Source: Ecdyonurus torrentis (Eukaryota; Arthropoda; Insecta; Ephemeroptera; Heptageniidae). From it: a stretch of DNA of 64,000 nt. Shown here one piece after another: positions 49,096 to 61,460 of this stretch. The stretch is from NCBI GenBank assembly GCA_949318235.1, contig OX439129.1, forward strand, positions 38,311,601-38,375,600, given 5' to 3'. How positions within the stretch are numbered: position 1 is the first letter of the stretch; each line of letters begins with the position of its first letter. The translations under genes were made by a program, and so were the position numbers. The notes beneath the pieces were generated by a model. That model saw nothing but the letters and a program-made list of their open reading frames with translations, was not told where the DNA came from and ran no database searches.

Positions 49096-49590
49096 AATAG
49101 AAAGATTTGATAGAAAGATAGATTAGGAAAAATTGGGGAATGGGAGATAGCAATGAGCATACACACTGACAGGGACACAGTGGTAAAGACAAAAAAATTT
49201 AACCCAGGTTGAAAGGATTGTATTTGTATGTACATTAAAAATAGCATTTGGTTGCTAATCAAGAAACAAACAAACAAACAAACACATTGCTCGTATTGCT
49301 CTGTAGAAAGAGAGCATCATAAAATAGGGAATTATGGCTTGCATTTGGTTTAGTTGGCATGAGCATTGTGCATAGCACACTGTCAGTTTCAGTTGCTCAG
49401 CATTTCAGCTGTATTTCAGTGACACTCGCTTTAAACAGAGCAATACAAGCAATGTGTACATACAAATACAATCCTTTCATCCTGGGTTAGAAATTTGTCT
49501 TTGCCACTGTGTCCCTGTCAGTGTATTTATGCTCATTACTATCTCCCAATCCCCAATTTTTCTTATCTATGTTTATTCTATCAAAAAAAT
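49096..49590. mobile_element. Diverged relative of the 48471-48802 foldback
   Basis: The ends TTTGATAGAAAGATAGATTA and (inverted) the right-arm copy at about 49545-49585 share the 48471 family sequence. CACTGACAGGGACACAGTGG pairs with its inverse near 49505-49525. The interior is longer and includes (CAAA)n. Confidence 0.78.
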
Positions 49591-49651
49591 AAAAAAAAAT
49601 TTTTTATTAATTTTTTATTATCAATCTTTGCATAGTCGAGGTTTTCCTTAA

Positions 49652-49971
49652 AAGGCATAGAACACAGGCATAAAAGGCATGAACAAAAGAACATGTTAAA
49701 TATCTTTACACACCTATATATCAACGTTGATTTGCCAGCGTCATTGATTTCTTATTTATTTTCCATTCACAAATGGCAACTGCGGTTATATGACCCCACC
49801 TCTCACTAGTCCACGTGTGCAGAAACAGGCGAGCTGTGATATCATCAACACTCAGCTGCTATTTTGTGAATGGAAAATAAATTAGAAATCAATTACTCCA
49901 GCCAAATTAATGTTGATATTTAGGTATGTTAGAATATTAGACATGTTTTTTGTTCAAGGTGTTCTATGCCT
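49652..49971. mobile_element. TTAA MITE, copy 2 (decayed)
   Basis: The right end GTTCTATGCCT-TTAA is intact. The left end AAGGCATAGAAC is followed by a small local duplication. Both CRE palindromes of the family have decayed (TGACCCCA and TGATATCA), as expected from CpG loss. Confidence 0.85.
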
Positions 49972-50217
49972 TTAATAATTATAATTTGTAACTTTGAAAT
50001 GTAATAAAAAGAAATAACATTTTAACATTTATTGTGCTCATCTGAAAATTGATTGTAAATAAAGACTATTTAAAGGAAATATTACAACTTATTTTTTCCC
50101 TGATGTCATTATGTTCACAAAATATTTTTCCCCTTTTTCTTCTCTCCTTCTTTATTATTATTATTATTATTATTTTTGCACAAGAAGCAATGTAGGTACT
50201 ATCACTTTCATCAAAAA

Positions 50218-50820
50218 TTTTATTTGCAGCGTTTTTATGGGAAAACCATATAAACATACGAGTGGGTGGTGGGTGCCTTTGCTCCCACCATCAACTTAAA
50301 GAAGAGAGGAGAAATCTTTGTCACAAAAAATCACGTGGTTTAAGTGAGCAATAAGAGTGTGGTGTTTTTGTCTTCGTTCACCTGAACGTGTGGCGAGCAC
50401 CAGACAGGCAGGTAGGGAGGAAAGAAGGCAGCTTTGCTTGCCGCAATGCACTTTGACCTTGCATCACAACGCACAACAATTTTGAGACCAAATCTAAACG
50501 CAGTTTTTTTTATACAGTATGGACTCCACTGTGTGGTGCAATGTTGTGTTGTAATGCAAGGTTGTCAAAGTGCATTGCGGCAAAACCAAGCAGCCGTGCT
50601 GCCTTCTTTCCTCCTTAATTGCCTGCCTGTCTGGTGCTCGCCACACGTTCAGGTGAACGAAGACAATAACACTACCTCTTATCGGTCACTTAAACCACAT
50701 GATTTTTGGTGACAAAGATTTCTCCTCTCTTCTTTAAGTTGGTGGTGGGAGCAAAGCCACCCACCACCCACTCTCGTACGTTTATATGGTTTTTCCATAT
50801 AAACGCTGCAAATAAAATTT
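50218..50820. mobile_element. 600-bp foldback element
   Basis: The ends TTTTATTTGCAGCGTTTTTA and (inverted) AATTTTATTTGCAGCGTTTA enclose arms of about 270 bp (CACCTGAACGTGTGGCGAGC; AAAGATTTCTCCTCTCTTCT in the right arm). A related decayed copy is at 35981-36315. Confidence 0.85.
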
Positions 50821-51129
50821 TGATGATAGTGATAGTGCAGCTATAGCAAGAGCAAGGCTCGTTCATGAATCTATCACATCAAAACTGAGGAAGATTCAGC
50901 ACAGTTTTTATTCCTAATACTTTTACAAATAAACTAAATATTCTAACTATATATGTTAGAATAAATTCTAAATGCAAGGTGTCTTTGTTAATTGACAGCT
51001 CGCAAGCATTCTGTATCCCCCAATTTTTTAAAACTATCTGTGTATAATTCTATCATTTTTTTCCCCCATCAATTGCAAAGTCAATTTTTTTTCCGTATAT
51101 GGAGTTGTGGGTTAGGAAGATGGAAATTA

Positions 51130-52170
51130 TATCAAACTGAATGGAGAAAAGCTGGAGAGTGAAAGAGTTTGTATACTTGGGCAGATTTATTTCAAGAGAA
51201 TGGTAGTAGTGTAGATGAGGAAATTGAGAGGAGATCGGCGGCAGGTAGGAAAGTTGTTGGCAGCATGGCAGGATTGGCCAAGAGCTAAGAGTGATATGCT
51301 TTATCAAAGAAAGCAAAACTTACAGCATATATAATTCTGTCTTAACTATATTATATGGTTCTGAATCATGGGTATGTCAGAGTAGGCATATCATATGAGT
51401 AGGGTGAATGCAGTTGGTATGAATTTTCTCTGAGGAGTATGTGTGGTAAAACAAGATTAGATAGGGTAAGGAATACTTGGGTGATGGAGAAATGTGGCGT
51501 GAAAGAAATGGTGAGAGTAGCAGCGTGTTACGGTGGTTTAGTCATGTTTATATAGAGAATGGGTGATGAAAGCATTGCAAAACAGATAGTACATAGCAGA
51601 GTGGATGGAAGGAGAGATATAGGCAAGCCTAAAACATCATGGTCTGAAGTGGTTGGATAATGTTCAATCGGACACAAAGAATTTTACGTATTTTTTCCGC
51701 ACCAATACGAGTCGATGAATAACAATGAGAGAGGTGTTCACTGTTGCAATCTCCACCTTATACTTGGCTTCTATCATTTTGATGATCCAATGGGTCAAGA
51801 CAGGAAACGAGTCGTCCAAGCGATGAGTAAACATCATGCAAACAAGAGAGAAGGAATAATGGGTGGGCGAGCATATATATATATATATATTTTTTTTTTA
51901 TAAAAGTCAAGTAAAAGGCGGAGAAGTGCAGCGGTGAATACCTCTCTTATTGTTATGCATCGACTCGTATTGGTGCGGTAAAAATACGTAAAATCCTGTG
52001 TTCCATTTCTTATAAAACATACTGTACATACGTACTACTATATGAGACGCAAAAGAAAATGTAAGAAACAAAGGTATGAGTCTGAAGGAATCAAGTGAAG
52101 TATGTCAGGATAGAAAGTTGTTGAGGTCTATCACTATAATAGGTCAGGCTAAAAATCATATAATATGTTG
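51130..52170 (+). pseudogene. Decayed LINE reverse-transcriptase C-terminus, split by a foldback insertion
   Basis: Broken frames give LNGEKLERVKEFVYLGRFIS, ILYGSESWVC, a SMCGKTRLDRVRNTWVMEKC block, and VDGRRDIGKPKTSWSEVV, the thumb/C-terminal pattern of RTE-like or related non-LTR reverse transcriptases. After the foldback at 51666-52009, more of the tail can be read (CQDRKLLRSI). Many stops and frameshifts. Confidence 0.7.
51666..52009. mobile_element. Foldback inserted in the LINE remnant
   Basis: CCGCACCAATACGAGTCGAT at the left is repeated inverted at about 51958-51978. Arms are about 95 bp, including ATTTTACGTATTTTT, AGAGAGGTGTTCAC and CTCCACCTT pairs. The loop has a TA tract and a T run. 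Confidence 0.82.
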
Positions 52171-52479
52171 TTGGCTTATCCTAAAAGGGACTACTCTATA
52201 GCGTCATGATATGTATTGTAGTATGAATGTACCGAAATGAAATGAATAACCTGCAATTTTAGTGATGCTTTTCAGTCTATAGTTGTGCAGGTTTTTCATT
52301 TCCTTGCGGTACATGTTATAGATCGAGGTATAGTACCGCTATGGACACGTATGTACATAAAGTTACAAAGTATTGTATAATAGACGTACATAAATGGAAA
52401 AATGTTAATATGCAGCTACATAGCCACAAAGATAACACAGGTCAAGGTAGTCAAGGTAGGGATCAAGTGCAGTGATGGC

Positions 52480-52512
<33 letters not shown>

Positions 52513-53264
52513 TAAAACGATATAAATGTTTTGCTTTTACTTCCTTCTTTGCTTGATATATGTATAGCTAGCTTTTCATTATGTGGCTGTATCATATATG
52601 TATGCATTTTATGATATGATACATTTTTATAAGGCACGTACATAATGAATTTTAATTTTTATATGAATGGAAAAGCTTATTATATTTACCTTTTTACATG
52701 AGATATACATAACCAAAGATATAACACGGCCAGTTCAGGCTTGAGGACGGCAAATCTCTCTGCGTATATCCCTGCCTGAAAACACAAAAGAAATGCACAA
52801 AGTACAACATATTCTTATACATAATATAGTTTTATTCGTAAAATACTTGATGTACTTCCCGTGATTGAGTGATCTAGAAGATGAACCATATCTTTCTTTG
52901 CTATATTGCCTTTTCAATTAATCGCGACAGTAAAGTATGATAGCAGAAGCGGAGCGTGAAGAACCAAAGTGGAACCAAAAAGGCCTTTGGTGGTAGAAAC
53001 CGTAGAAACACGAATTTTAAAATTTAATTACATATTAATTAAAGCCCTATTTTAAATAAAACTATTAAACTGTTAATGTATTTAACATTTAAAATTATTA
53101 ATACGGACTACTGTTTCAATAAATATATTTTTTAACTTATTTTAGTAAGAAAATCCAGAAATCTAAACTTTTTTCTCCCAAAAGCAACACAATTTTGAGA
53201 AATCAGCTGACATTTTAAAATCTCGCGGGTGTGTAGTAAAAATTTAAAAAGACCGGAAGTGGTT

Positions 53265-53327
53265 TTTTAAATTTCGCTTATACATGTCTTCTATTGGTGT
53301 CCTATCGTACCTCTAGGATCGTTGCTG
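53265..53327 (+). promoter_or_regulatory. Promoter module upstream of the unrecognised membrane-protein gene
   Basis: An ETS-type site GACCGGAAGTGG is followed about 30 bases later by CCTATCGTACCTCTAGGATC and GTTG, the same order and orientation as upstream of SELENOO. It ends about 145 bases before the ATG at 53470. Confidence 0.5.
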
Positions 53328-53333
53328 CTGCTC

Positions 53334-53364
<31 letters not shown>

Positions 53365-53469
53365 GAAAAAGAAAAAAGAAAAGCGTTATTCCGGTTACTC
53401 GTTTGTTTTAAATTGTGAAAACTCTGGTTTCTGGTTCACAAGCAGTTTAAGTGACTATAGTGCAATAAG

Positions 53470-55021
53470 ATGCCAGATTCTCTCAAAGCTTACCATGAAG
53501 TGCTACAGCATTTATTGCCTGGGATGCACAAGGACATGTTTAATGCATTTATCAATCGAGATTTAAAATCACTCCTGGCGTACAACAGGACCAAGTTCAT
53601 TGCCATCTGTCAAAAGCTGCGTGTAAAAATAACTACAACCATGAGTAAGTAAAACTACACTGTTTTTATTATTCATATATTTAAAAATCTTTAAAATATA
53701 AAAACAATATTTTACAAAAGCAAAATACTACCAGCTATTACTTTGAAAATATCTCCAATTGTTCATTAAGTACCACATGGTACTCGTTTTGGTGGTCATA
53801 TAATCACATTATCGATAGAGCCACGTCCAAAATATGACTATAATATTTCTCAACTTCCAGCTTGAGCACTTAATAGCTCCGCTTAGAATCAACTTACGTC
53901 AAAGCTCATAATGTCTAAATTTTGCCTGTATATATGCTTTAATTTCGAGGATTTATAGCCTGTCAATAGCGCCGGCGCTACAAACCCGATGACTTTTTTT
54001 CCCGCCGAATCGCTTATTTTTACTTTGACGTTAATAACTCCCGGCATAATTTCACTATCGCCTAGATTTTTTTTTTTTTCAGTATAGACTATACTATATA
54101 TAAGCTTTCTTTGGGTATATTAAAAGTCAGTCGCAACATCTTTTTAATTCGTGTGCATGAGCAGAGGTGTGTTACACCGTGTTACACCGACCCTCTCAAA
54201 TCGCAGCAACTGTATCTCAATTTTCGTAGAATCTTCGGCGATCTCCGCCACTGCTCGGGTTGATTTTGTAAAATGCCGCGAAAGAGTTTGAACGTATTTC
54301 AATGCTGCGCTGCTCCAAATGTCGCTCACCACAGTAGATGGTACCACAGTAAATTATACAGTAGTCCATCTCCTATAGCGGGAATGTCAGATCGAATGCG
54401 CGCCATAATTCCGACTGGGTGAAGTTGTCAGAACTACACGTAACATTACTTCAAATTACGGCTTCTAGTTCTGTCACCTTCACCCAGTCGGAATTATGGC
54501 GCGCATTAGATCTGACATTCCCGCTATAGGAGATGGACTACTGTACGATCTACTGTGAGATGGTACAGTAGTCCATCTCCTATCAGGGGCGGATCCAGGG
54601 GGGGGGGCGGTGGGGGCGACCGCCCCCCCCAAACGGCCCACGTGGGTGGAAAAAATGAGCAAAATTGAAAAAAATTTAGTCCATAAAAAAAAAAAAAAAT
54701 TTGCGCCTTCGGCGCAACTTTTATTGCTGCCTTAAAGCTCGTGGATAATCGTTTGAATCCTGAATATAACACAAAAAATAATTTGTCTAACATCCCCTAT
54801 AGATGTCATGTGATCAGGGTAGTATATCAGAGATATATAGTTCAATTATTACTTGGACATCCATGAAATATTTTGCTCGCGATAAGAACTAAAATAATTT
54901 TTTGCCAATTTTTTAATTTTTATCTCAAAATATTTTTACATCCAAATATAAGTTATGTTTTACATTTATTTTAATATTAATAGTTTTAAAAGTGCAAAAC
55001 AATTTTTAGTAAATTGATTTA

Positions 55022-55055
<34 letters not shown>

Positions 55056-55281
55056 TTTTTAAGACACATTATTTACATTTGTAAATAACATTAACTAATG
55101 ACATTATAGTTATTTACATTTTGCACATTTTTTTTGAAGTAAATTCTTTTTTGTTATTTTTTTAATCAAAATAAAAGATGAATTAATTTTGCAAAGAGAT
55201 CAGAAAATAGAAAATATTTCAGAAATTATTTTGTCTAACTTTTAATTTTAATTTTTATTTATTATTATTTTTTTTTGCGGA

Positions 55282-55314
<33 letters not shown>

Positions 55315-55960
55315 GGAATCTACTAAATAAATGTTATTACAATTTTAGAATATTTTTTTATAAGGATACTATTTTTCCATTTTTTTCCAAAAAGGGGCGT
55401 GGCCGAATAAAATTTTTCGCCTGCGGCGCGCTGTCCCCCCCCCCCCCGGTACTTCATGGCTATTTTCCTGGGAGATCGCCCCCCCCAAACGAAGTTCCTG
55501 GATCCGCCCCTGTCTCCTATAGCGGGAATGTCAGATCGAATGCGCGCCATAATTCCGACTGGGTGAAGGTGCCAGAACTAGAAGCCGTAATTTGAAGTAA
55601 TGTTATGTGTAGTTCTGACAACTTCACCCAGTCGGAATTATGGCGCGCATTCGATCTGACATTCCCGCTATAGGAGATGGACTACTGTATAATTTACTGT
55701 GGTCGCTCACATGATTTCCAACTCTGGGTACTTTTTGTAGTCCACGCAACACTAGCGCCACCGCACGCGACACCTGAACTACAATGTTAAGCTAATGAAA
55801 GCTTTGTAGTTCCAGATGTCACTACTATTGGCGCATCGTCATTTCTATTGGACTACGCGCTAGCATAGGTAGTTATAAGACATATATGTAAGGGACATTG
55901 CTGTGCGCTATACTCGTAATACTTTTTGTGAAGTGTGTATTTATAATAACAGTATATGAG

Positions 55961-56035
<75 letters not shown>

Positions 56036-56470
56036 TAATAATAATGATCTTCCAGACTAATAATCAACTAGTAATTATATTATATATCATATATTATTAA
56101 GTATATTACACTTAATTATTATACAAATTCGGATTTACATATTATGCAACCCATGTATTAATATATAATATCACATCATGGACGCGGACACAAAAATGTA
56201 TTGTACTTGATATTTAACATGGCAAACAATGCATTGATCTAGTTACAATTTAATATTTCTCCCTCGCTCGTACACTATAGTTAATAAAATAGCCCAATTC
56301 ACAAATAACACCAAAAGAGTCAATTGTAAACCAACCTCTATCTTCTCTGGGTCTGTAATCTCCGGTTGACAAACAACTTCACAATAGCAATTTCAATTGT
56401 GCTATTTGTCATATGGTGACCATACTGTTTGTCCAATGTCCCATGTACCAGTTATCCTACGGCATGTAGC

Positions 56471-56511
<41 letters not shown>

Positions 56512-59500
56512 AGAGTGCAACTTATCCTCAGTTCTTATCAAGTCATTACATTACCATACTCTATGTCCAATGTCCTATGTTATCGTACGTTATATGTAGC
56601 ATGAGAGAGAGATAAAGAATGTCACCTGTCGATAAGACAATGTCTTGACTGGGACTGGGATTGGTGTATAGCACGATAACACAATATGGCAAGCAAAAAA
56701 CAAAAACAAAAAAACAAAAAAAACAAACAAACAAACTGTTTTGCTATTCTTTACTCACCCATTCTCTCAACACGACCAAACCACCGTAATACACTGTTCT
56801 CATACTTCTCAGTCACAGTTTCTTTTACTCCTTTTTTATTAATACTATAATTTTATGTTTCAGACAAACCTTTGGTCGTACAAGCAATCTTTGACAAACT
56901 TGACCGCATGCTTCTAATCAAAGGTAAATAATTTGGTCATTTATTGTTCAGGGCTTAAATAAAAAAAATCCTGAGTTTTATAAATAGTTTGTAATTACTT
57001 TACTTTGTGTAACACACAATTACACGGCATAATCTTTTTGTTTTACTATAATTTTGTGTACATGCATGATTTACTTTGCCTCGAAACAAACTAAATTGTA
57101 TCTATAAAACTAACAACATGGAACAGCCATAGTTGTATTAAGGAATGAACTCAAATTTTCTTGTTTAAATTCAAAATTATATGTATAATTTAATAACCGG
57201 ATGATTATTTGATTATTATTTGATGGGTGGTCATGTTAATTACAAATTGACAGTATTATTATTGTATTTTTATTTAAAATTCAAAGTTACATTTGCGTGC
57301 ATTTTTCGTCCAGCCAAGATCCTCACTTGGATCTTGTTGGCTGGTTTGAATATCAATTAAATAATTTTAGTGTTGTTTTATTATTCTAATCAAATAATAA
57401 TAAAATTGAAGGTTTTTTTTCAAAGAGGTTACAATAACTCTATGTTTTTTTTTCAATTAAATTAAATTTTAAATTTTAACACTTTACGTCGCAAAAATAA
57501 TAATATATACCCTATATTTTTTACAGTCAGTGCCTAAACATGAACTTTCATGCTGGCCACTATTTGATTTGAAATTAGTACCCCCCGTAAGCCTCTTTTA
57601 AGCCCAGCCCAGCTCATTTTTTTTTTTTTTTTTTCAAAACTTTGAATATTGCTATTGAGTTTTATGGCTATATTTTACTGTTGGTTTAATCACCATTCTG
57701 TGACAAAAAAAAGTGTCATCTGGCTCTAACAAAATATCTTTAGACACTTGTGTCCATTACTCGCAAAATGGTCAGGTGTCGCGACTTGCAGTTGAAAGTG
57801 GGAGGGAGGAAGTGAGCTCATGCACTTTAACTATACAATCCTGCCTGTATTTTCTCTATTTATTGAAAAATATTTTCTACTATAGGTAGAGACAGTGGTC
57901 AAAATATCCCGTTTTTATTGTGACAGCGATAAGAAACTATACCTGATTGGCTAGAGGGTTCCCAATACCCAATCAAGTAGCTAGATTCTTATCGCTGTCA
58001 CAATAAAAACGGGATATTTTGACCACTGTCTCTACCTTAAATATTTTTGTTCTGTTATCATGCTTATCACAAATGTAATATCTAGAAAAAAATAAAAATA
58101 AAGAAAGTATTTTTTAAAAATAGTAGAAATAAGTATAAATTTCAAAGTAAAAAGGTAAAAAGGAGAAAAAAGTGAGCGGGTGAGTAAATAAAGAGCAAGT
58201 TCGCTCAACTCATTTAAAATGAGTGGCTCACGCTCATGCTCATATTTACAAAAATGAGCGCGCTCACGCCCAACTCATAAAAAATGAGCGCGCTCACGTG
58301 AGCGTCGCTCAAACAAGTCGCTCATGGCCAAGTCTGATTCTGAGCAAAAAAAAAAAAAAAAAACGAAAAACAAACAAACAAACAAACAAACTATTTTAAG
58401 TTTATAACAAAGATAAGTTTTTAAAAAGTCTAAGCATATAGCCTAATAAATATTTATTGGTTTCATTATGCTTACATCGTCAAGGCTGGTTTACGAGCTA
58501 GCAGGGGAGGAGTTATTTGTAACGGAACTACAAGTGAAATTTAAATTGTTAAAAACAGATAATTACATTAAATTTGTTAAGGATAGACTAAGTAAAACTG
58601 AAGATATCAGCCTGGCCTTCTATAATACCCCTGCATTTAATATTAATAATATTAATGGGTGGAAAGGCCCAAACTGTACAGACAGGCATGTTTTTACCCG
58701 TTATGCGGTGCATGGTTTCCACCATGTAATCTGTCAAATTAAAGAATTTCACGAGTGTAATGATAAATGTGTATGTGTATTATGTAGTGGCCTATGTACT
58801 AGGTACCACTTACTTCATTGTCCATCTCGGACCCTATCATTAAGTCAATATGCAAAAATGTAGACCTATATAAATATGTATAAGTCAGGGTCGGCCTGGC
58901 CAGGTCCGCTAGTCCGCGATTGCGGACCGGGCCCCCCCTCGGCGCGGGCCCTTGCCGTGCCTACAACACTCCAATTAAAAAAAGAAAAGGAAAAAAAGAA
59001 AAAAAAAAAAAAAAAAAAAAAAAGAAGAAGAAGAAGAAGAAGAAGAAGAAAAAGAAAATTAAAAGGACAATTTCAGACTGATAAATTTTCTTTTTCTTTC
59101 AAAAGACGATAAGAAATTACATCCAATCTTAAAATTCTATCCACTTTTAATTTTTAAAAAAATTGCACTCCTTAGTGAACTCTAGTCTAGTGGTCAATTA
59201 GCAATTGTTTTGTTATTGTCCACCTCCTTCATATAATTTGTCCCCCTTTATATATTGGTAAAAATAATAAAAAAAAAAGTGATTTTTTGATTGAACGGCG
59301 GGGAAGAAATGTGACTTGGTGCGGCAAGTGTGTCAGTGTGACAATACTAATTAGTAAAGATAAATTTATAATTAAATTATCGCTCCTAAATGTTTTCTAA
59401 ACCAGAATATAAATTATATAAACACAATACTGGTGCACTGAAACGTACTCAGTCCGCTAGAAAAGAATTGGATAAGTGTGGAAATGATCCTAAACAAAGA

Positions 59501-61418
59501 AAGCTGTCGTTCTCCGCGTTTAAATAAAATAGTTGATTTTATTCAATTGTATTTTTTAATTTAAGCTTTTTTCTTAACACCATATTTTTCTCCATTATCT
59601 TAGCTCATTTAAAAACATTATAATGATTTTATTTGTAGTGTGCATGTCATAAAAATCTCATACAAAAGTGAAGTATTTTAAGTAAATTCCTAATTAAAAG
59701 GGGGCGTGGCCTCAAAAAATTTTCACCTGCGGCGCATTTTTTGGGGGCTTCGCCCCCAAACCCCCCTTTGTTCGCGGGCCCTTTTGTAATCTCGCGGACC
59801 GGGCCTTTTCCTCCCAGGCCGACCCTGGTATAAGTACACCTTGGTGTTTAATAAATAAATAATAATTATGCTTATACCTATTATTTTTTTTTCGTTTACA
59901 ATAACTTGTAAATGAAGCTTTAATATTTCCAGCTTAGTTTGGTGTATAATATATATGAATACATCACATTATTGTATAGTCATAACTCATAACTTATGAG
60001 TCATAAGTATTATTGTTTTGGATAGAAATTCTAACCTAAATTTTATTATAGACACCAATGCAATTCCAAGTGAGATACAGCAACCCAAAAATAATTTGAG
60101 TACCTGCCTAGTAGCATCTGCATCTTACTACAGCAATCAAAGGGGACAAACCAAGAATAGTAAGATTTCTAAAATTTCTATAAATTTAAAGAAGTGCATC
60201 TGTTTACTCTAAAAAACGGAAAAGGAAGTGCAGGAAAACGAAACCATGACTGCTTATGTTTACTCAAAATACGGAAAAGGAAGTGCCGGAAGAGGAAACC
60301 ACGTGATAGTAAATTTGGGAGAAAAGTTGGTGACAACACCAAGCAAGGCCTGAGCCACCTCCCACTTTTACAGTCACGTGGTTTCATCTTCCGGCACTTT
60401 CTTTTCTGCATTTTGAGTTTTTTGAGCATTTTTCTGCATTTTTTTTTCCGTGATATTTCTGATCTTTTGAATAAATTGTAATTTTTTGATTATTTTCTTT
60501 GTTATTCAGTTGTTGCAGAAATGAATAGAAGAAAATGTCTGAGCAGAAGTGGCTCTCAGGTGATTTCATTCAGACCTGAGATGAAGACAAAGAAAAAGAA
60601 AAAATCCTGGACAAACTGGCCTGGTAATTAAAAATAAATTTAAATTATTTAGGGCTCATAGTAGATTAAAATTTTTATTTTTGAGCTTACTATGACAGAA
60701 AGGAGTTGCTGGAGAGGGTGGGGAGGCTGGGGGGGGGGGGGGGGGTGCAGGAGGCCATGTACCCTGCTAAAAATATTTGGTAACATCTGCATTTCTATTA
60801 ACAATTAAGCAATTATTAAAAGCTATAGTGCAATGTAAAATAAAAATTTTATGCTTTATATGCAGCAATTTAATTCTCGCAATTAATAAAAAGTATAGAA
60901 GTTAAAAAAAAAAAAAAAAAAAAAAAAAACATAATTAGTTATTTAATTTCTTTTTCAGGAATATTGATTGCATTTCTTTTGGCAACCTTGTGCCTCATTA
61001 AGGAACGTTTGATGAAGAACTCTCGTATTCGTATTTATATTGTAGTCGTGCTTTTGTCAGCCATAATTGGAGTTGGTAAGTAATAATTCGACTTTTTCTT
61101 GTCAATTATCATGGGTGTGGGCTAAAGCCCGTAAAGTAAAAAAGAAAGGGGGAGGGGGGGGGGGGGATTTTTTTTTTAAGTTAACAAAATTTTAGTGACA
61201 AAAGTGACAAATTAACGGTAACTAATTTCATTAGCCACGACATCACCCTGACCCTAAAAAAGGGTTGACGGTTGATAAACATTGACATTTTGTAAAATTA
61301 AATCAATTGAGGTTTTCGGTTTAAAAAAATTCTTAAAAAATTTCTATGGCTTAAAACATGTAAAATTACGTCTAGTATTTCTCATTTAAATGTCTCCAAA
61401 ATCGGTAGAATAGTTTTG

Positions 61419-61460
<42 letters not shown>

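Larger units (their letters stand above)
54330..55701. mobile_element. Outer MITE with 9-bp TSD, interrupted twice (intron 1 of the 53470 gene)
   Basis: Ends CACAGTAGATGGTACAGTAG (after removing the inner copy) and the inverse ending TTTACTGTG, flanked by GTCGCTCAC at 54321-54329 and 55702-55710. The arms continue CCATCTCCTATAGCGGGAAT. The 9-bp duplication fits a Mutator-like source. Confidence 0.85.

Noticed and set aside
52735..52917. Possible minus-strand exons (KRQYSKERYGSSSRSLNHG) divergent from the 53470 gene
   Set aside because: The frame begins with TTG rather than ATG, the donor is weak (GTACAT), and no continuing exon was found, although an acceptor-like TTTTCAG near 52778 is present.
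60178..60481. Overlapping Lys/Arg-rich frames on both strands
   Set aside because: They arise from an A/G-rich inverted repeat, and exon 3 of the membrane-protein gene ends at 60159.
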